Positions 23,161 through 31,669 of a stretch of 64,000 nt of DNA are shown here, piece after piece. This stretch comes from Clostridia bacterium (GTDB taxonomy: Bacteria; Bacillota; Clostridia; Christensenellales; Aristaeellaceae), in the NCBI GenBank assembly GCA_017395065.1, contig JAFPWH010000063.1:1-64000 (forward strand), read 5' to 3'. Each line of letters starts with the position of its first letter. Position 1 is the stretch's first letter. The position numbers and the translations under genes are program-made. Below the pieces are notes generated by a model, which searched no databases, was not told the origin of the DNA, and saw nothing but the letters and a program-made list of their open reading frames with translations.

Positions 23161-24114
23161 ATGAACAGTGCAAAAGTGCTCGACGAAAAAACGTTCAAAC
23201 AGAAAAAGCGCTTCCATAAGGAAGACCTGCCCCTCTACATCATGGCGGCGCCCACCGTCGTATGGTTGATCGTGTTCTGCTACGCGCCGATACTGGGCCT
23301 CGTGATGGCGTTTCAGGACCTCAACATCACCAAGGGCATACTGGGCAGCAATTACGTCGGGCTCAAAAACTTTCAGTTCCTTTTCAGCACGACGGACGCC
23401 TGGGTCATCACCCGCAACACCGTTTGCTACAACTTCGTGTTCATCATCGTAAACATGATCTTCAGCGTGGTCATGGCGCTTTTGCTTTCGGAGCTCAGAA
23501 GCCGCCTCATGGCAAAATCGCTGCAGACGGTCTACATGCTGCCCTACTTTTTGAGCTGGGCCGTCGTCGCCATCGTGGTCAGCGCCTTTCTGGACAGGGA
23601 TTACGGCCTCATAAACCGCCTGATGATCAACCTGGGCAAGCAGACCTCGAAGGTGGACTACTATACCGACCGCGGCTTGTGGCCGCCGCTCCTGGTGGGC
23701 ATCAACGCCTGGAAGGGCGTTGGCTATCAGACGGTACTGTACCTTGCGGTCATCAGCGGCATCTCCACCGACTATTACGAGGCGGCGGTGCTGGACGGCG
23801 CAAACAAGCTGCAGCAGGCGAGATACATCACCATTCCCCATCTGCGTCTGGTCATCTCCATATCGATCATCATGGCGATGGGCAACGTGTTCCGCGGCGA
23901 TTTCGGTTTGTTCTACGTCGTTACGAAGAACACCGGCCGCCTCTACCCCGTAATCGACGTCATAGACACCTACATCTACCGGGCCCTTACGCGCCTGTCC
24001 AACGTGGGCATGGCGACAGCCTCCGGCATGTATCAGTCGGTCGTGGGCTTCATACTGGTACTGATCGTAAACGCGATCGTCAACCGCATCGACCCCGACA
24101 GCGCCATGTTCTGA
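23161..24114 (+). CDS. Carbohydrate ABC transporter permease (LplB family)
   Basis: 317 residues with six predicted membrane helices and the permease EAA loop YYEAAVLDGANKLQQ near residue 205, which docks on the ATPase. The charged N-terminal tail followed by APTVVWLIVFCYAPILGL is typical of LplB-type permeases that import complex oligosaccharides in Bacillota. First gene of a three-gene operon (second permease and binding protein follow). The ATPase is not encoded here, which is normal because these importers use a shared MsmK/MsmX-type ATPase. Substrate unknown, but a neighbouring amino-sugar-like operon hints at a glycan containing N-acetylhexosamine. Confidence 0.92.
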   Translation: MNSAKVLDEKTFKQKKRFHKEDLPLYIMAAPTVVWLIVFCYAPILGLVMAFQDLNITKGILGSNYVGLKNFQFLFSTTDAWVITRNTVCYNFVFIIVNMIFSVVMALLLSELRSRLMAKSLQTVYMLPYFLSWAVVAIVVSAFLDRDYGLINRLMINLGKQTSKVDYYTDRGLWPPLLVGINAWKGVGYQTVLYLAVISGISTDYYEAAVLDGANKLQQARYITIPHLRLVISISIIMAMGNVFRGDFGLFYVVTKNTGRLYPVIDVIDTYIYRALTRLSNVGMATASGMYQSVVGFILVLIVNAIVNRIDPDSAMF

Positions 24115-24133
24115 GGAAGGGAGGCGACGAAGA

Positions 24134-25093
24134 ATGATCCTGAACGCTCAAAGCGATCCCAAGGCGCGCGCCCTGGCAAAATCGAAAAAGCCCAAGAAGT
24201 TCAACGTGATCTCAAACGGCTGGAACTTCGCCTTCACCGTCATCCTTTTGCTGGTTTCGCTGCTGATGCTGATGCCGCTTGCGCTGGTCATCATCGTGTC
24301 GTTCTCGAGCGAAGCCTCCATCGCGCGCGTGGGCTACAGCCTTGCGCCCATCGAATGGACGCTCGAGGGCTATGCATACCTGTTCAAGGTCGGCGATCAG
24401 GTTTTGGCCTCCTACGAGATCACCATCATCCATACGGCGCTGGGCACCGTGATGAGCCTGTTCGTTATGACGATGTACTCCTACGTCATCGCGCAGAGGA
24501 ACTTCGTGCACAGGAAGTTTTTCACCTGGATACTGTTCTTCACGATGCTGTTTTCGGGCGGACTGGTGCCCCACTACATCATGAACGTGCGCTATCTGCA
24601 CATCGACGACAGTTTGTGGATCTTCCTGCTGCCAGGCCTCGTGTCTGCCTACAACGTCATCATACTGCGCACCTTCATAACCTCCACGATCCCGGACACG
24701 CTTTTCGAGGCGGCGAGGATCGACGGCGCGAATCACTTCAGGATCTACTTTTCGATCGTTCTGCCCCTGTTCAAGGCGGGCATCGCGACGATCGCGCTGT
24801 TCAATGTGGTCAACCGCTGGAACGACTGGTTTACCGGCATGCTCTACATCAAGAATCCCGCGCTGATCCCGATACAGACGATGCTCAAAAACATACAGGA
24901 CAACATCGAGTTTTTGAAGCAGAACGCCGAGGTCGCGGGCACGCCGGACGGATTGCAATTGCTCAACTCCCTGCCCGATCAGAACCTGCGCATGGCCTGC
25001 ACCGTGATCGTCATCGTGCCGATTCTGTGCGCATACCCCTTCTTCCAGCGCTACTTCGTGCAGGGCCTCACCGTGGGCAGCGTGAAGGGATAA
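24134..25093 (+). CDS. Carbohydrate ABC transporter permease (YtcP/MalG-type)
   Basis: 319 residues, six membrane helices; the EAA loop LFEAARIDGANHFRI is near residue 190 and the family's closing YPFFQRYFVQGLTVGSVKG is present, diagnostic of the YtcP branch that pairs with LplB. GGAAGGGAGG precedes ATG 24134, 19 bases after the first permease. Together the two form the membrane channel; the binding protein follows 77 bases on. Cytoplasmic membrane. No anomalies seen. Confidence 0.92.
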   Translation: MILNAQSDPKARALAKSKKPKKFNVISNGWNFAFTVILLLVSLLMLMPLALVIIVSFSSEASIARVGYSLAPIEWTLEGYAYLFKVGDQVLASYEITIIHTALGTVMSLFVMTMYSYVIAQRNFVHRKFFTWILFFTMLFSGGLVPHYIMNVRYLHIDDSLWIFLLPGLVSAYNVIILRTFITSTIPDTLFEAARIDGANHFRIYFSIVLPLFKAGIATIALFNVVNRWNDWFTGMLYIKNPALIPIQTMLKNIQDNIEFLKQNAEVAGTPDGLQLLNSLPDQNLRMACTVIVIVPILCAYPFFQRYFVQGLTVGSVKG

Positions 25094-25170
25094 ACCGCCT
25101 CTTGCCCCGGATACTTTAAACCGTTGCTTGCAGCCTCAGGCTGTACAAATAAAAGCAAGGAGGAATACAC

Positions 25171-26697
25171 ATGAAGAAACTGCTTACCTTGGCTCTGGCA
25201 CTGCTGATGTGCCTCACGGCGCTGCCCTTTGCCATGGCCGAAGACGACGTGCCGGTGATCGACTGGTATATCGGCGGCGCAGACAGCCCTGCCGACCTGC
25301 AGATGGTCAACGACGCGCTCAACGAGTATCTGGTCGAAAAGATCGGCTGCAAAGTCAACATCACCTACATGACCAGCACCGATTGGGAGCAGAAGATGAG
25401 CACCATGATCTCTTCCGGTCAGGACTGCGGCATCATCGGCTTCGGCTCCCAGAGCAAGAGCGACTACGTCGTGGAATCCCAGCGCGGCAGCTACTATCCC
25501 CTGGACGAGCTGCTTGCCGAGTACGGCGAGGACACTTATGCCCTGTTCCCGGACGCTGTTTGGGACGGCATGAGGATCAACGGCAAGATCTACGGCATCC
25601 CCTCCAAGAAAGATAACGGCTACTTCATCAGCCTGATCTACAACGCGGACATGGTGGAAGAGCTGGGCATCGACTTAAGCGACATCGACTACTCCAACTT
25701 CCGCGACCTCGAGGATCTGTTCTACGAGACCAAGGAAGCCCGCGACGCTGCGCATCCCGAGATGGCCGAATACCCCATCTGCTGGAACGTCAGCCTGCTG
25801 TATCCCTACTATTTCGCTTTCGAAACCTTCCTCAACGACAGCTATCTGGCCGTAGCAAACATCGACGGCATCATGGACATCGACGGCTTTGATTCCGACA
25901 CCGTGTTCAACTTCTACGATACCGACGAGTTCCTCGAGTTCTGCCTGCAGAAGCAGAGGCTGGTCGAGGACGGCATCTACCTGTACGACTACACCGACAA
26001 GAGCGACCTGAGAAAGCCCAACGACGGCGTTTGCTACTTCGTAGGCTGGGGCTACTGCTACATGGAAGAGCACCTCTACTCCGAAGAGTGGACCAGCAAG
26101 ATGATCATGAGCGACACCATCTGGACCGAGACCAACAACTACTTCTCCGCCGGCACCGCCATCAGCGCCAACTGCGCGCATCCGGAGCTTGCGTTCCAGG
26201 TACTCAACCTCGTCAACACCGATCCCTACGTAGCCACCATGATGCGCTTCGGTATCGAAGGCGTACACTGGGTGCGCGGCGAGGACGGCAAGATGACCTT
26301 CGACTTCGAAGGCGGCCGCAACAGGGTCGTCGGCGAGCGCGGCTACTACTTCTGGTACAACGCCCCCGTCGGCAACCTGACCATCGTTGAGGCGCCCGCC
26401 GCCAACGTCGGCCCCAACAACGAGATGATCACCACGATGAACGAGCTCAACGAGGCCTGCATCATCCCCAGACATCTGGGCTTCGTGTTCGACACCACGC
26501 CCGTCATCAACCAGATCGCTGCCTGCACCAGCGTCGTGCTGGAGTACCAGAACGCGCTGACCAGAGGCCAGTTCGAGAGCCAGGAAGACGTTGAAGCCAA
26601 CGTCGCCGAGTTCCGTCAGAAGCTGAAGGACAACGGCGTTGACGACATCGTCGCGGAAGTGCAGCGCCAGATCGACGCCTGGGAAGCCGCGAAATAA
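25171..26697 (+). CDS. Extracellular sugar-binding protein of the ABC importer
   Basis: 508 residues. N-terminal signal peptide (LLTLALALLMCLTALPFAMA, cleavage before EDD). A Cys lies inside the hydrophobic core but the preceding residues do not make a good lipobox, so a type I signal peptide is the better reading. The mature protein has the aromatic- and Asp-rich surface usual for family 1 solute-binding proteins of the LplA type. AAGGAGG precedes the start. It delivers oligosaccharide to the two permeases upstream. A strong GC-rich terminator follows at 26745-26770. Confidence 0.9.
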   Translation: MKKLLTLALALLMCLTALPFAMAEDDVPVIDWYIGGADSPADLQMVNDALNEYLVEKIGCKVNITYMTSTDWEQKMSTMISSGQDCGIIGFGSQSKSDYVVESQRGSYYPLDELLAEYGEDTYALFPDAVWDGMRINGKIYGIPSKKDNGYFISLIYNADMVEELGIDLSDIDYSNFRDLEDLFYETKEARDAAHPEMAEYPICWNVSLLYPYYFAFETFLNDSYLAVANIDGIMDIDGFDSDTVFNFYDTDEFLEFCLQKQRLVEDGIYLYDYTDKSDLRKPNDGVCYFVGWGYCYMEEHLYSEEWTSKMIMSDTIWTETNNYFSAGTAISANCAHPELAFQVLNLVNTDPYVATMMRFGIEGVHWVRGEDGKMTFDFEGGRNRVVGERGYYFWYNAPVGNLTIVEAPAANVGPNNEMITTMNELNEACIIPRHLGFVFDTTPVINQIAACTSVVLEYQNALTRGQFESQEDVEANVAEFRQKLKDNGVDDIVAEVQRQIDAWEAAK

Positions 26698-26744
26698 GCC
26701 CTTTCCGAAACAGGCTCGTTTCTGAGCATCAACGGGTAAGCCAA

Positions 26745-26770
26745 GCCGCCGCGCCTCAGGGCGCGGCGGC
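26745..26770. terminator. GC-rich terminator between convergent operons
   Basis: GCCGCCGCGCC/GGCGCGGCGGC (26745-26755/26760-26770) with a TCAG loop, followed by ATTCGTTTAT. It serves the plus-strand importer operon and may also block the minus-strand one. Confidence 0.75.
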
Positions 26771-26797
26771 GATTCGTTTATATGCCTTGTTCGAAAC

Positions 26798-28855
26798 TTA
26801 TTCCGCGAACATGCGGAAGTCGAGCTCGTAGGGCGGCTTGACGCTCGATCTGTCGAAGCTTCGTCCTGCCTTTTCGGCCAGGTGCTCCTGTATGACGTAC
26901 CACAGTTCGCTCAGCGACACTTCGCCCTCCTGAATATCCGGGATTTCGAGCCAGGAGCCGCCGTTTTCAAGGATCTTCAGCGCTTTTTCGTCCTCCCCTG
27001 TCATCGCCAGCGCAAACGCGTAATAGAGCTTGATCCTGGGCAAAAGCCGAATTTCGGGCGCACGGCTTTCGGTGAACTGCTTTACCGCTTCATACAAACC
27101 CGCGGCGTGCAGGTGGCGCGCGGTCATTTTGGCAAGGCTCGCGTCGTTCGGCGCGCCGTTTGCGGCCTCGAGCATCGTTTCGGCGCAGCCGTTCAGGTCG
27201 CCGCGCACGCGCTTGAGCTCCGCAAGCGCGTACAGGCCCCAGGCCGTCCTTTTCGCTTCGAGCGATCGGTCTATGTAAATCTCCGCCCGCAGCAGGTCCG
27301 GCGCGCAGAGGTATACGCAGCCAAGCTGCAAAAGCGTGTACCAGTTTTGCCCGTCCTTTTCATTGATCGCCTGCTCCATCAGCTGCGTCCATTCCCGCTG
27401 CTTCATCCAGGCTTCGGGCGGCGTGGTTTCGTCCCTTTCGCCCATGCTGCCGTTTTCGAGCAGGCTCAGATAGGCGGATTGCGCTTGCGACGTGCCGCCG
27501 AAGTCGAGCTGCGGGCACATGGGTTTGAGCCCCGCCTTTTCGCGTCTTATGTTTTCGAGCGCGCCCCAACCGGAGCCTGTAAAGAGCATTTCTTCGGCAG
27601 GCCTCAAAGCCATAGCGTGCGTTTCGCTGAGCAGTTCCTCCAGCTTATCGGCGCCGATCAGCGCATCGATACGGCCTTCGACCTCGCTGCGGGCGCTGTC
27701 CCAGTCGGAATGCACCTTGCGGCCGTCCGCGTTCATCGCGCCGTAGACCTCGAGCCATTCCCAGGCGGTGCAGGGCGGCATCGGGATGTGCTCGCTCTGC
27801 GTGTGCGCAAGACCGCACTGGATCTCGCAGTACCGGCCGTCGCAGCCCTCGCCGCTTAAGTACTCCTGCCATTTGCGGCCGCCCGGTCCCTGCCCCCAGA
27901 CGAAGATCTTTCGGCCCACGAGGCGCTTCGTGGACGCCTGGAACAGGCCGTAGCCCTCGGGCGAGAGCTGGCAGGTGTACATGCGCCGCGTCTTGTCCGT
28001 GCGGAAGAAGTAGTCCACCGACACGGGATTGTTGTCCGGATAAGTGATGTCGATGTCGCCGCCGGCGGCCTCCATCTTGCGCCGGAAGCGGTTGTCGGGA
28101 GAGAGGCGCTGCACCACGTCGCTTAAGCGGATCGTGGGCACGGGCACGACGGTCATGACGTTGTTGAGCGGAGTGTACGCGCCCACGGCGGGCACGACGA
28201 CGCGCGCGCCGTCCACGTGCGGCACGGCGATATTGCTCCACCAGTACATGGCGGTCGCGTGGCGCGCGGGGTTGACCACGCGCATGCGCGCATACAGCAG
28301 GCGCGAGCCTTCCGGCAAAAAGAAGTCCATCTGATACACCACGCCGCGGATGCGCTCGTATTCGTACATCCTGAGCACGGGCGTGCCGTCGTCCATAGTA
28401 AGGCGCGCGGTGAACAGGGGCGCGCAGGTGAAGGGCGTATGCCCGTGCACGCCGCAGTTCCATTCCACGCCGCCCGAGCACCAGGCCGAGCGCGTGGCGA
28501 GGTAGGCGGGCCGCACAACGGGATTTTTGAACAGAAGCTCTTTATTCTTTTCCTTGTCCAGCAGGCTCCAGAGCTTACCGCCCAGCGCGGGCACGAACAC
28601 CGCCTTCAGGTACTCGTTTTCGAGCACGACGGTTTCCGGGGTCTTGCCCGTGTATTCGCGGTTGTAGTTGTCCTGAAAGCGGTATGGGAAGATGCTTTTG
28701 AGAAACTCGTATTTCAGGTACAGTCCGTCGCCCTCGGGCAGGTCGGAGGCCATGTCCTGATCGCGGGTGTTCACGGTGAAGAGCGGCGGAAGGCTGCTTT
28801 CCGGGCCGATTTCGACGCTCCTTGCGTCGAGGATGCTTTTGTACAGTTTCGTCAT
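26798..28855 (-). CDS. DUF5107 domain protein (mutarotase-like) with TPR-like C-terminus
   Basis: 685 residues. The N-terminal 400 residues resemble the DUF5107 family, a galactose-mutarotase-like beta-sandwich (LENEYLKAVFVPALGGKLWSL; GVEWNCGVHGHTP). The C-terminal third is made of helical repeats (LYALAELKRVRGDLNGCAETMLEA) as in TPR proteins. No signal peptide, so cytoplasmic. Such proteins sit in Bacteroidota and Bacillota sugar loci and are thought to bind or isomerise sugars; the activity is not established. Last gene of the minus-strand operon kinase-SIS-SIS-DUF5107, starting 21 bases after the preceding gene. Confidence 0.8.
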   Translation of the reverse strand: MTKLYKSILDARSVEIGPESSLPPLFTVNTRDQDMASDLPEGDGLYLKYEFLKSIFPYRFQDNYNREYTGKTPETVVLENEYLKAVFVPALGGKLWSLLDKEKNKELLFKNPVVRPAYLATRSAWCSGGVEWNCGVHGHTPFTCAPLFTARLTMDDGTPVLRMYEYERIRGVVYQMDFFLPEGSRLLYARMRVVNPARHATAMYWWSNIAVPHVDGARVVVPAVGAYTPLNNVMTVVPVPTIRLSDVVQRLSPDNRFRRKMEAAGGDIDITYPDNNPVSVDYFFRTDKTRRMYTCQLSPEGYGLFQASTKRLVGRKIFVWGQGPGGRKWQEYLSGEGCDGRYCEIQCGLAHTQSEHIPMPPCTAWEWLEVYGAMNADGRKVHSDWDSARSEVEGRIDALIGADKLEELLSETHAMALRPAEEMLFTGSGWGALENIRREKAGLKPMCPQLDFGGTSQAQSAYLSLLENGSMGERDETTPPEAWMKQREWTQLMEQAINEKDGQNWYTLLQLGCVYLCAPDLLRAEIYIDRSLEAKRTAWGLYALAELKRVRGDLNGCAETMLEAANGAPNDASLAKMTARHLHAAGLYEAVKQFTESRAPEIRLLPRIKLYYAFALAMTGEDEKALKILENGGSWLEIPDIQEGEVSLSELWYVIQEHLAEKAGRSFDRSSVKPPYELDFRMFAE

Positions 28856-28876
28856 CTGTGCGCCCTCCCGTTTTCG

Positions 28877-29608
28877 TCACCAGCCGTGCTTTTCGTATTC
28901 CGGCTCGACGACGGTGTGGTTGTAGTCCGCACCGCCGGGGAAGTTCGCGCTCTTTAAGATGCCGGGGGTGATGCCCTTTTCGAGCAGCTTTTCGACCGCC
29001 ACGCTGGTCATGCCCCACATGATGATGTTGCTTGCGATGCCGCTGGCCGCCGCGTATTTGGCTTCGATCCCCTCTACCTCCAGCATGGCCTCAGCCGCGG
29101 GCGCGCAGTTGTCCAGCGCGAGGTCCACCATCTCGTAGAGCTTTAAGCCGGATGGATGCACCGCGTCGACCGCCTTCGTGTACTCCATCGACGTAAAGGC
29201 GATGACCTTGATGCCCATCTGCTTTGCTTCATACGCAAGATCGACCACGTTCACCGTGCGGCCCGAGACCGAGGACAGAACCAGTATGTCGCCCGGGCGC
29301 ATGTCGCTGAGCTTGAGCGCGTACTTCGCCATGCCCCATGTGGTCGTGTCCAGGTCGCTCCTGTCGCGCTTCCTGCCCAGCTTTTCGACGTTCATGTTCC
29401 ACGAAAAATGCTTGTAGAAGATAGGCCCGCCGCCCCGATAGATCAGGTCGTACTCCACGTGATGGCATATGGCGCTCAGATACACGTTTCCGCCATTTGC
29501 CACGGCGTCTGCGATCATTTCGCCGCCCCTGATGATGTTTTCCCTCTGCGTGCTCCGCACTTTGGCGATGAGTTCGTCCACTGCCGCGTTGTACCTGTCC
29601 AGAAGCAT
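28877..29608 (-). CDS. SIS-domain phosphosugar protein (UPF0309 type), second copy
   Basis: 243 residues. A sugar-isomerase (SIS) fold is recognisable from GGNVYLSAICHH, PGDILVLSSVSGRTVNVVDLA (phosphate-binding SxSGRT loop) and KVIAFTSMEYTKAV. It belongs to the UPF0309-like group of SIS proteins that act on phosphorylated amino sugars or similar compounds. Here the N-terminal HHVEYDLIYRGGGPIFYKH segment replaces the GCSHAG of its neighbour, so substrate or activity probably differs. GGAGG precedes ATG 29608; 17 bases separate it from the paralogue upstream. Confidence 0.82.
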   Translation of the reverse strand: MLLDRYNAAVDELIAKVRSTQRENIIRGGEMIADAVANGGNVYLSAICHHVEYDLIYRGGGPIFYKHFSWNMNVEKLGRKRDRSDLDTTTWGMAKYALKLSDMRPGDILVLSSVSGRTVNVVDLAYEAKQMGIKVIAFTSMEYTKAVDAVHPSGLKLYEMVDLALDNCAPAAEAMLEVEGIEAKYAAASGIASNIIMWGMTSVAVEKLLEKGITPGILKSANFPGGADYNHTVVEPEYEKHGW

Positions 29609-29625
29609 GATGTTTTCCTCCTCTT

Positions 29626-30369
29626 TCAGCCCATGTAGTGAATGCGTGATTTATACTGTTCGAGCATCGTTTTGTTGTGTTCGTCGCCGCCCTCGACGTT
29701 GGCGCTCATGAACACGGGGGGCGTGAGTCCTTTTTGAAGCACCAGTTCCACAGTGCGCACGACGATCGCGTTCAGAATCGCCGCGCCCGCCGCCGTGGAC
29801 GTGGGCCCGACCTTTTCGCTTAGCCCCTCCAGCTTTACGCTCCCGTCGCCCGCGCAGCCGCAGTTGTCGATGACGATGTCCGCCGTGTCGCACAGAAGCT
29901 TTCCGGACGGATGGCGCGACGGGTTGGTTTTGCCCGCCTCGAGGCTGGTCAGCGCGATCACCTTCGCCCCTTTTTCGCGGCAGCGCAGCGCAAAGTCCAC
30001 CGTGACCGTGTTGCGCCCGGAAACGGAGTGCACGATCACGGCGTCGCCCGCTTTGATGGGGCTGAAATCGCAGATCAGCACGCCGTAGTCGCTCAGGCGC
30101 TCGATGCGGCTGGTGAACGTGGCGGGGTCCACGTCCAGACACAGGCCGGGCGCCTTGATCGGGTTGATCAGTGCAAGCCCGCCCGTTCGGTAGTACAGCT
30201 CAAGCGCCAGCAGCCCCGCGTGCGAGCAGCCGAAGGCGTAGATGCTGCCCCCGTCCGCGACGGTATCCGCAAGGAGAGAAGCGGCCTGCTCCATATTGTC
30301 CCGCTGCGTCGTAAGCGCGTTTGAAAGCACGCGCTTCAGGTTTTCGAAATAGGCGTCTATGCCGTTCAT
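29626..30369 (-). CDS. SIS-domain phosphosugar protein (UPF0309 type), first copy
   Basis: 247 residues. SIS-domain motifs are AFGCSHAGLLALELYYRTGGLA, AGDAVIVHSVSGRNTVTVDFA and KVIALTSLEAGK. Typical of UPF0309/sugar-isomerase-domain proteins that handle phosphorylated hexosamines in the cytoplasm. The start codon overlaps the stop of the kinase gene (ATGA at 30366-30369), so translation is coupled and the two probably act in sequence: kinase makes a sugar phosphate, SIS protein isomerises or binds it. About half of its residues align with the second copy downstream, indicating an old tandem duplication. Confidence 0.84.
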   Translation of the reverse strand: MNGIDAYFENLKRVLSNALTTQRDNMEQAASLLADTVADGGSIYAFGCSHAGLLALELYYRTGGLALINPIKAPGLCLDVDPATFTSRIERLSDYGVLICDFSPIKAGDAVIVHSVSGRNTVTVDFALRCREKGAKVIALTSLEAGKTNPSRHPSGKLLCDTADIVIDNCGCAGDGSVKLEGLSEKVGPTSTAAGAAILNAIVVRTVELVLQKGLTPPVFMSANVEGGDEHNKTMLEQYKSRIHYMG

Positions 30370-31334
30370 GCAAATACCTCCGCTTCGTTGATGATCAGTT
30401 CGCCGAACCGTTCGGCCAGTATGTGCTTCAGCTCCTTTTGCGAAAAGCCCGCCTGCGCCAGCATGAGCACTGCGCCCGCCGCAACGGGTTCGAAGCAGGG
30501 ACGCCTGAGCACATAGCCGTTTGCAAAGCGGTCGAGGTAATTCTGGCAGGCGTCGAACATGCGCTGACTCGCCTTCCAGGCGCCGCCGCAGAGCGTTATT
30601 CCCCGTTCCTCGTGTTCGGGCGCCTTTTTTATGAGCGCGACGAGCTGCTTTCCCATGCATTCGCCGGCCTTTTCGAAGATCTCCTGCGCCACCCGATCGC
30701 CCTCTTTCGCAGCCTTCGCTACGAGGGGCACGAGGCCCGCCGCGAGGCTGTAGGGCGTTTTGGACGCGAGCACAGCCTCGAGCGCGCGCTTTGCGCCCGT
30801 CAGGCGCACGAGGTGTTCGTTCAGCAGGGGCGTCAGCGCCGTCTTCGGGCCCCAGCCGTTTACGTCGCGGCCGAGGGATCTGAGCGCCTGCAGGCCGATC
30901 CACGCGCCGCTGCCCTGATCGCCCATGAACGGCCCCCAGCCGCCCACCGCGCAGAGCACCTTGCGCTCTTTGATCAGAAACACGTCCGAGCCGGTGCCGG
31001 CCAAAGCCAGCAGCCCGCTTGACGTACAGCCGCCGGCAAGCAGCCCCGCGACCGGCTCCGGGATAATCTCGAAGGAACCCACTTTGACGCGGGAAGTCAG
31101 TTCCTGTCTGAACAGGTCGTGCCGGGCGGAAAAGATCAGATAGGCCTTTTCGATCTCGTAATCGTAGGGCGCGAGCGCGTCCAGACACTCGCGGATATGT
31201 TCGGAAGCGCTCTCGGGGCTGTTCTGCGTGTAATTCACGCCGCCCGAGCGCGCGATCCGGTGCACGTTCAGTTGTTCATCGTACAATACGGCTATCGTCT
31301 TGCTGCCGCCGCCGTCCACAGTCAGATACATCAT
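30366..31334 (-). CDS. BadF/BadG-family kinase (N-acetylglucosamine kinase-like)
   Basis: 322 residues of the ASKHA ATPase fold: MYLTVDGGGSKTIAV (phosphate loop 1), GLLALAGTGSDVF (loop 2) and WGPFMGDQGSGAWIG, all characteristic of eukaryotic-type N-acetylglucosamine kinases and BadF-like proteins. It most likely phosphorylates GlcNAc, MurNAc or a related sugar brought in by the neighbouring importer or released from cell wall. GGGAGG precedes the paired ATGs at 31334/31331. First gene of its operon, driven by the promoter at 31532-31560. Substrate not proven. Confidence 0.85.
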   Translation of the reverse strand: MMYLTVDGGGSKTIAVLYDEQLNVHRIARSGGVNYTQNSPESASEHIRECLDALAPYDYEIEKAYLIFSARHDLFRQELTSRVKVGSFEIIPEPVAGLLAGGCTSSGLLALAGTGSDVFLIKERKVLCAVGGWGPFMGDQGSGAWIGLQALRSLGRDVNGWGPKTALTPLLNEHLVRLTGAKRALEAVLASKTPYSLAAGLVPLVAKAAKEGDRVAQEIFEKAGECMGKQLVALIKKAPEHEERGITLCGGAWKASQRMFDACQNYLDRFANGYVLRRPCFEPVAAGAVLMLAQAGFSQKELKHILAERFGELIINEAEVFA

Positions 31335-31531
31335 GCCGCCTCCCGTAAGCAAGCTGGGTCGGGTCCCGTGCGCCGTACAATCAAAGGCCGACGCGCTCTT
31401 TTGAAGCTGTACGGCACGGCGCTGCTTCGGCGCGCGGGTGCCGTTTGGATGCGGTGTCGAACGCAGAATAAAACGAAATATACTGAAAGGATCCGGGGCG
31501 CAGGCCTGAGCGTCCGCCCCTTACGCAGTCG

Positions 31532-31560
31532 ATTATACCACACGGCGCAGGATTATTCAA
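31532..31560 (-). promoter_or_regulatory. Promoter of the kinase-SIS-SIS-DUF5107 operon
   Basis: On the minus strand TTGAAT (complement of 31555-31560), 17 bases, TATAAT (complement of 31532-31537), giving a leader of about 190 bases before the kinase start. Confidence 0.75.
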
Positions 31561-31669
31561 GTTTTTGAAGGCGCCTTGCCGCCCTCAAAAGAATTTTTAT
31601 TTGCCAGATAAGCATATTTATGCTATCATTATGCAAGGATTATTCTTTCGGCAAAGGAGATGAACTGCC

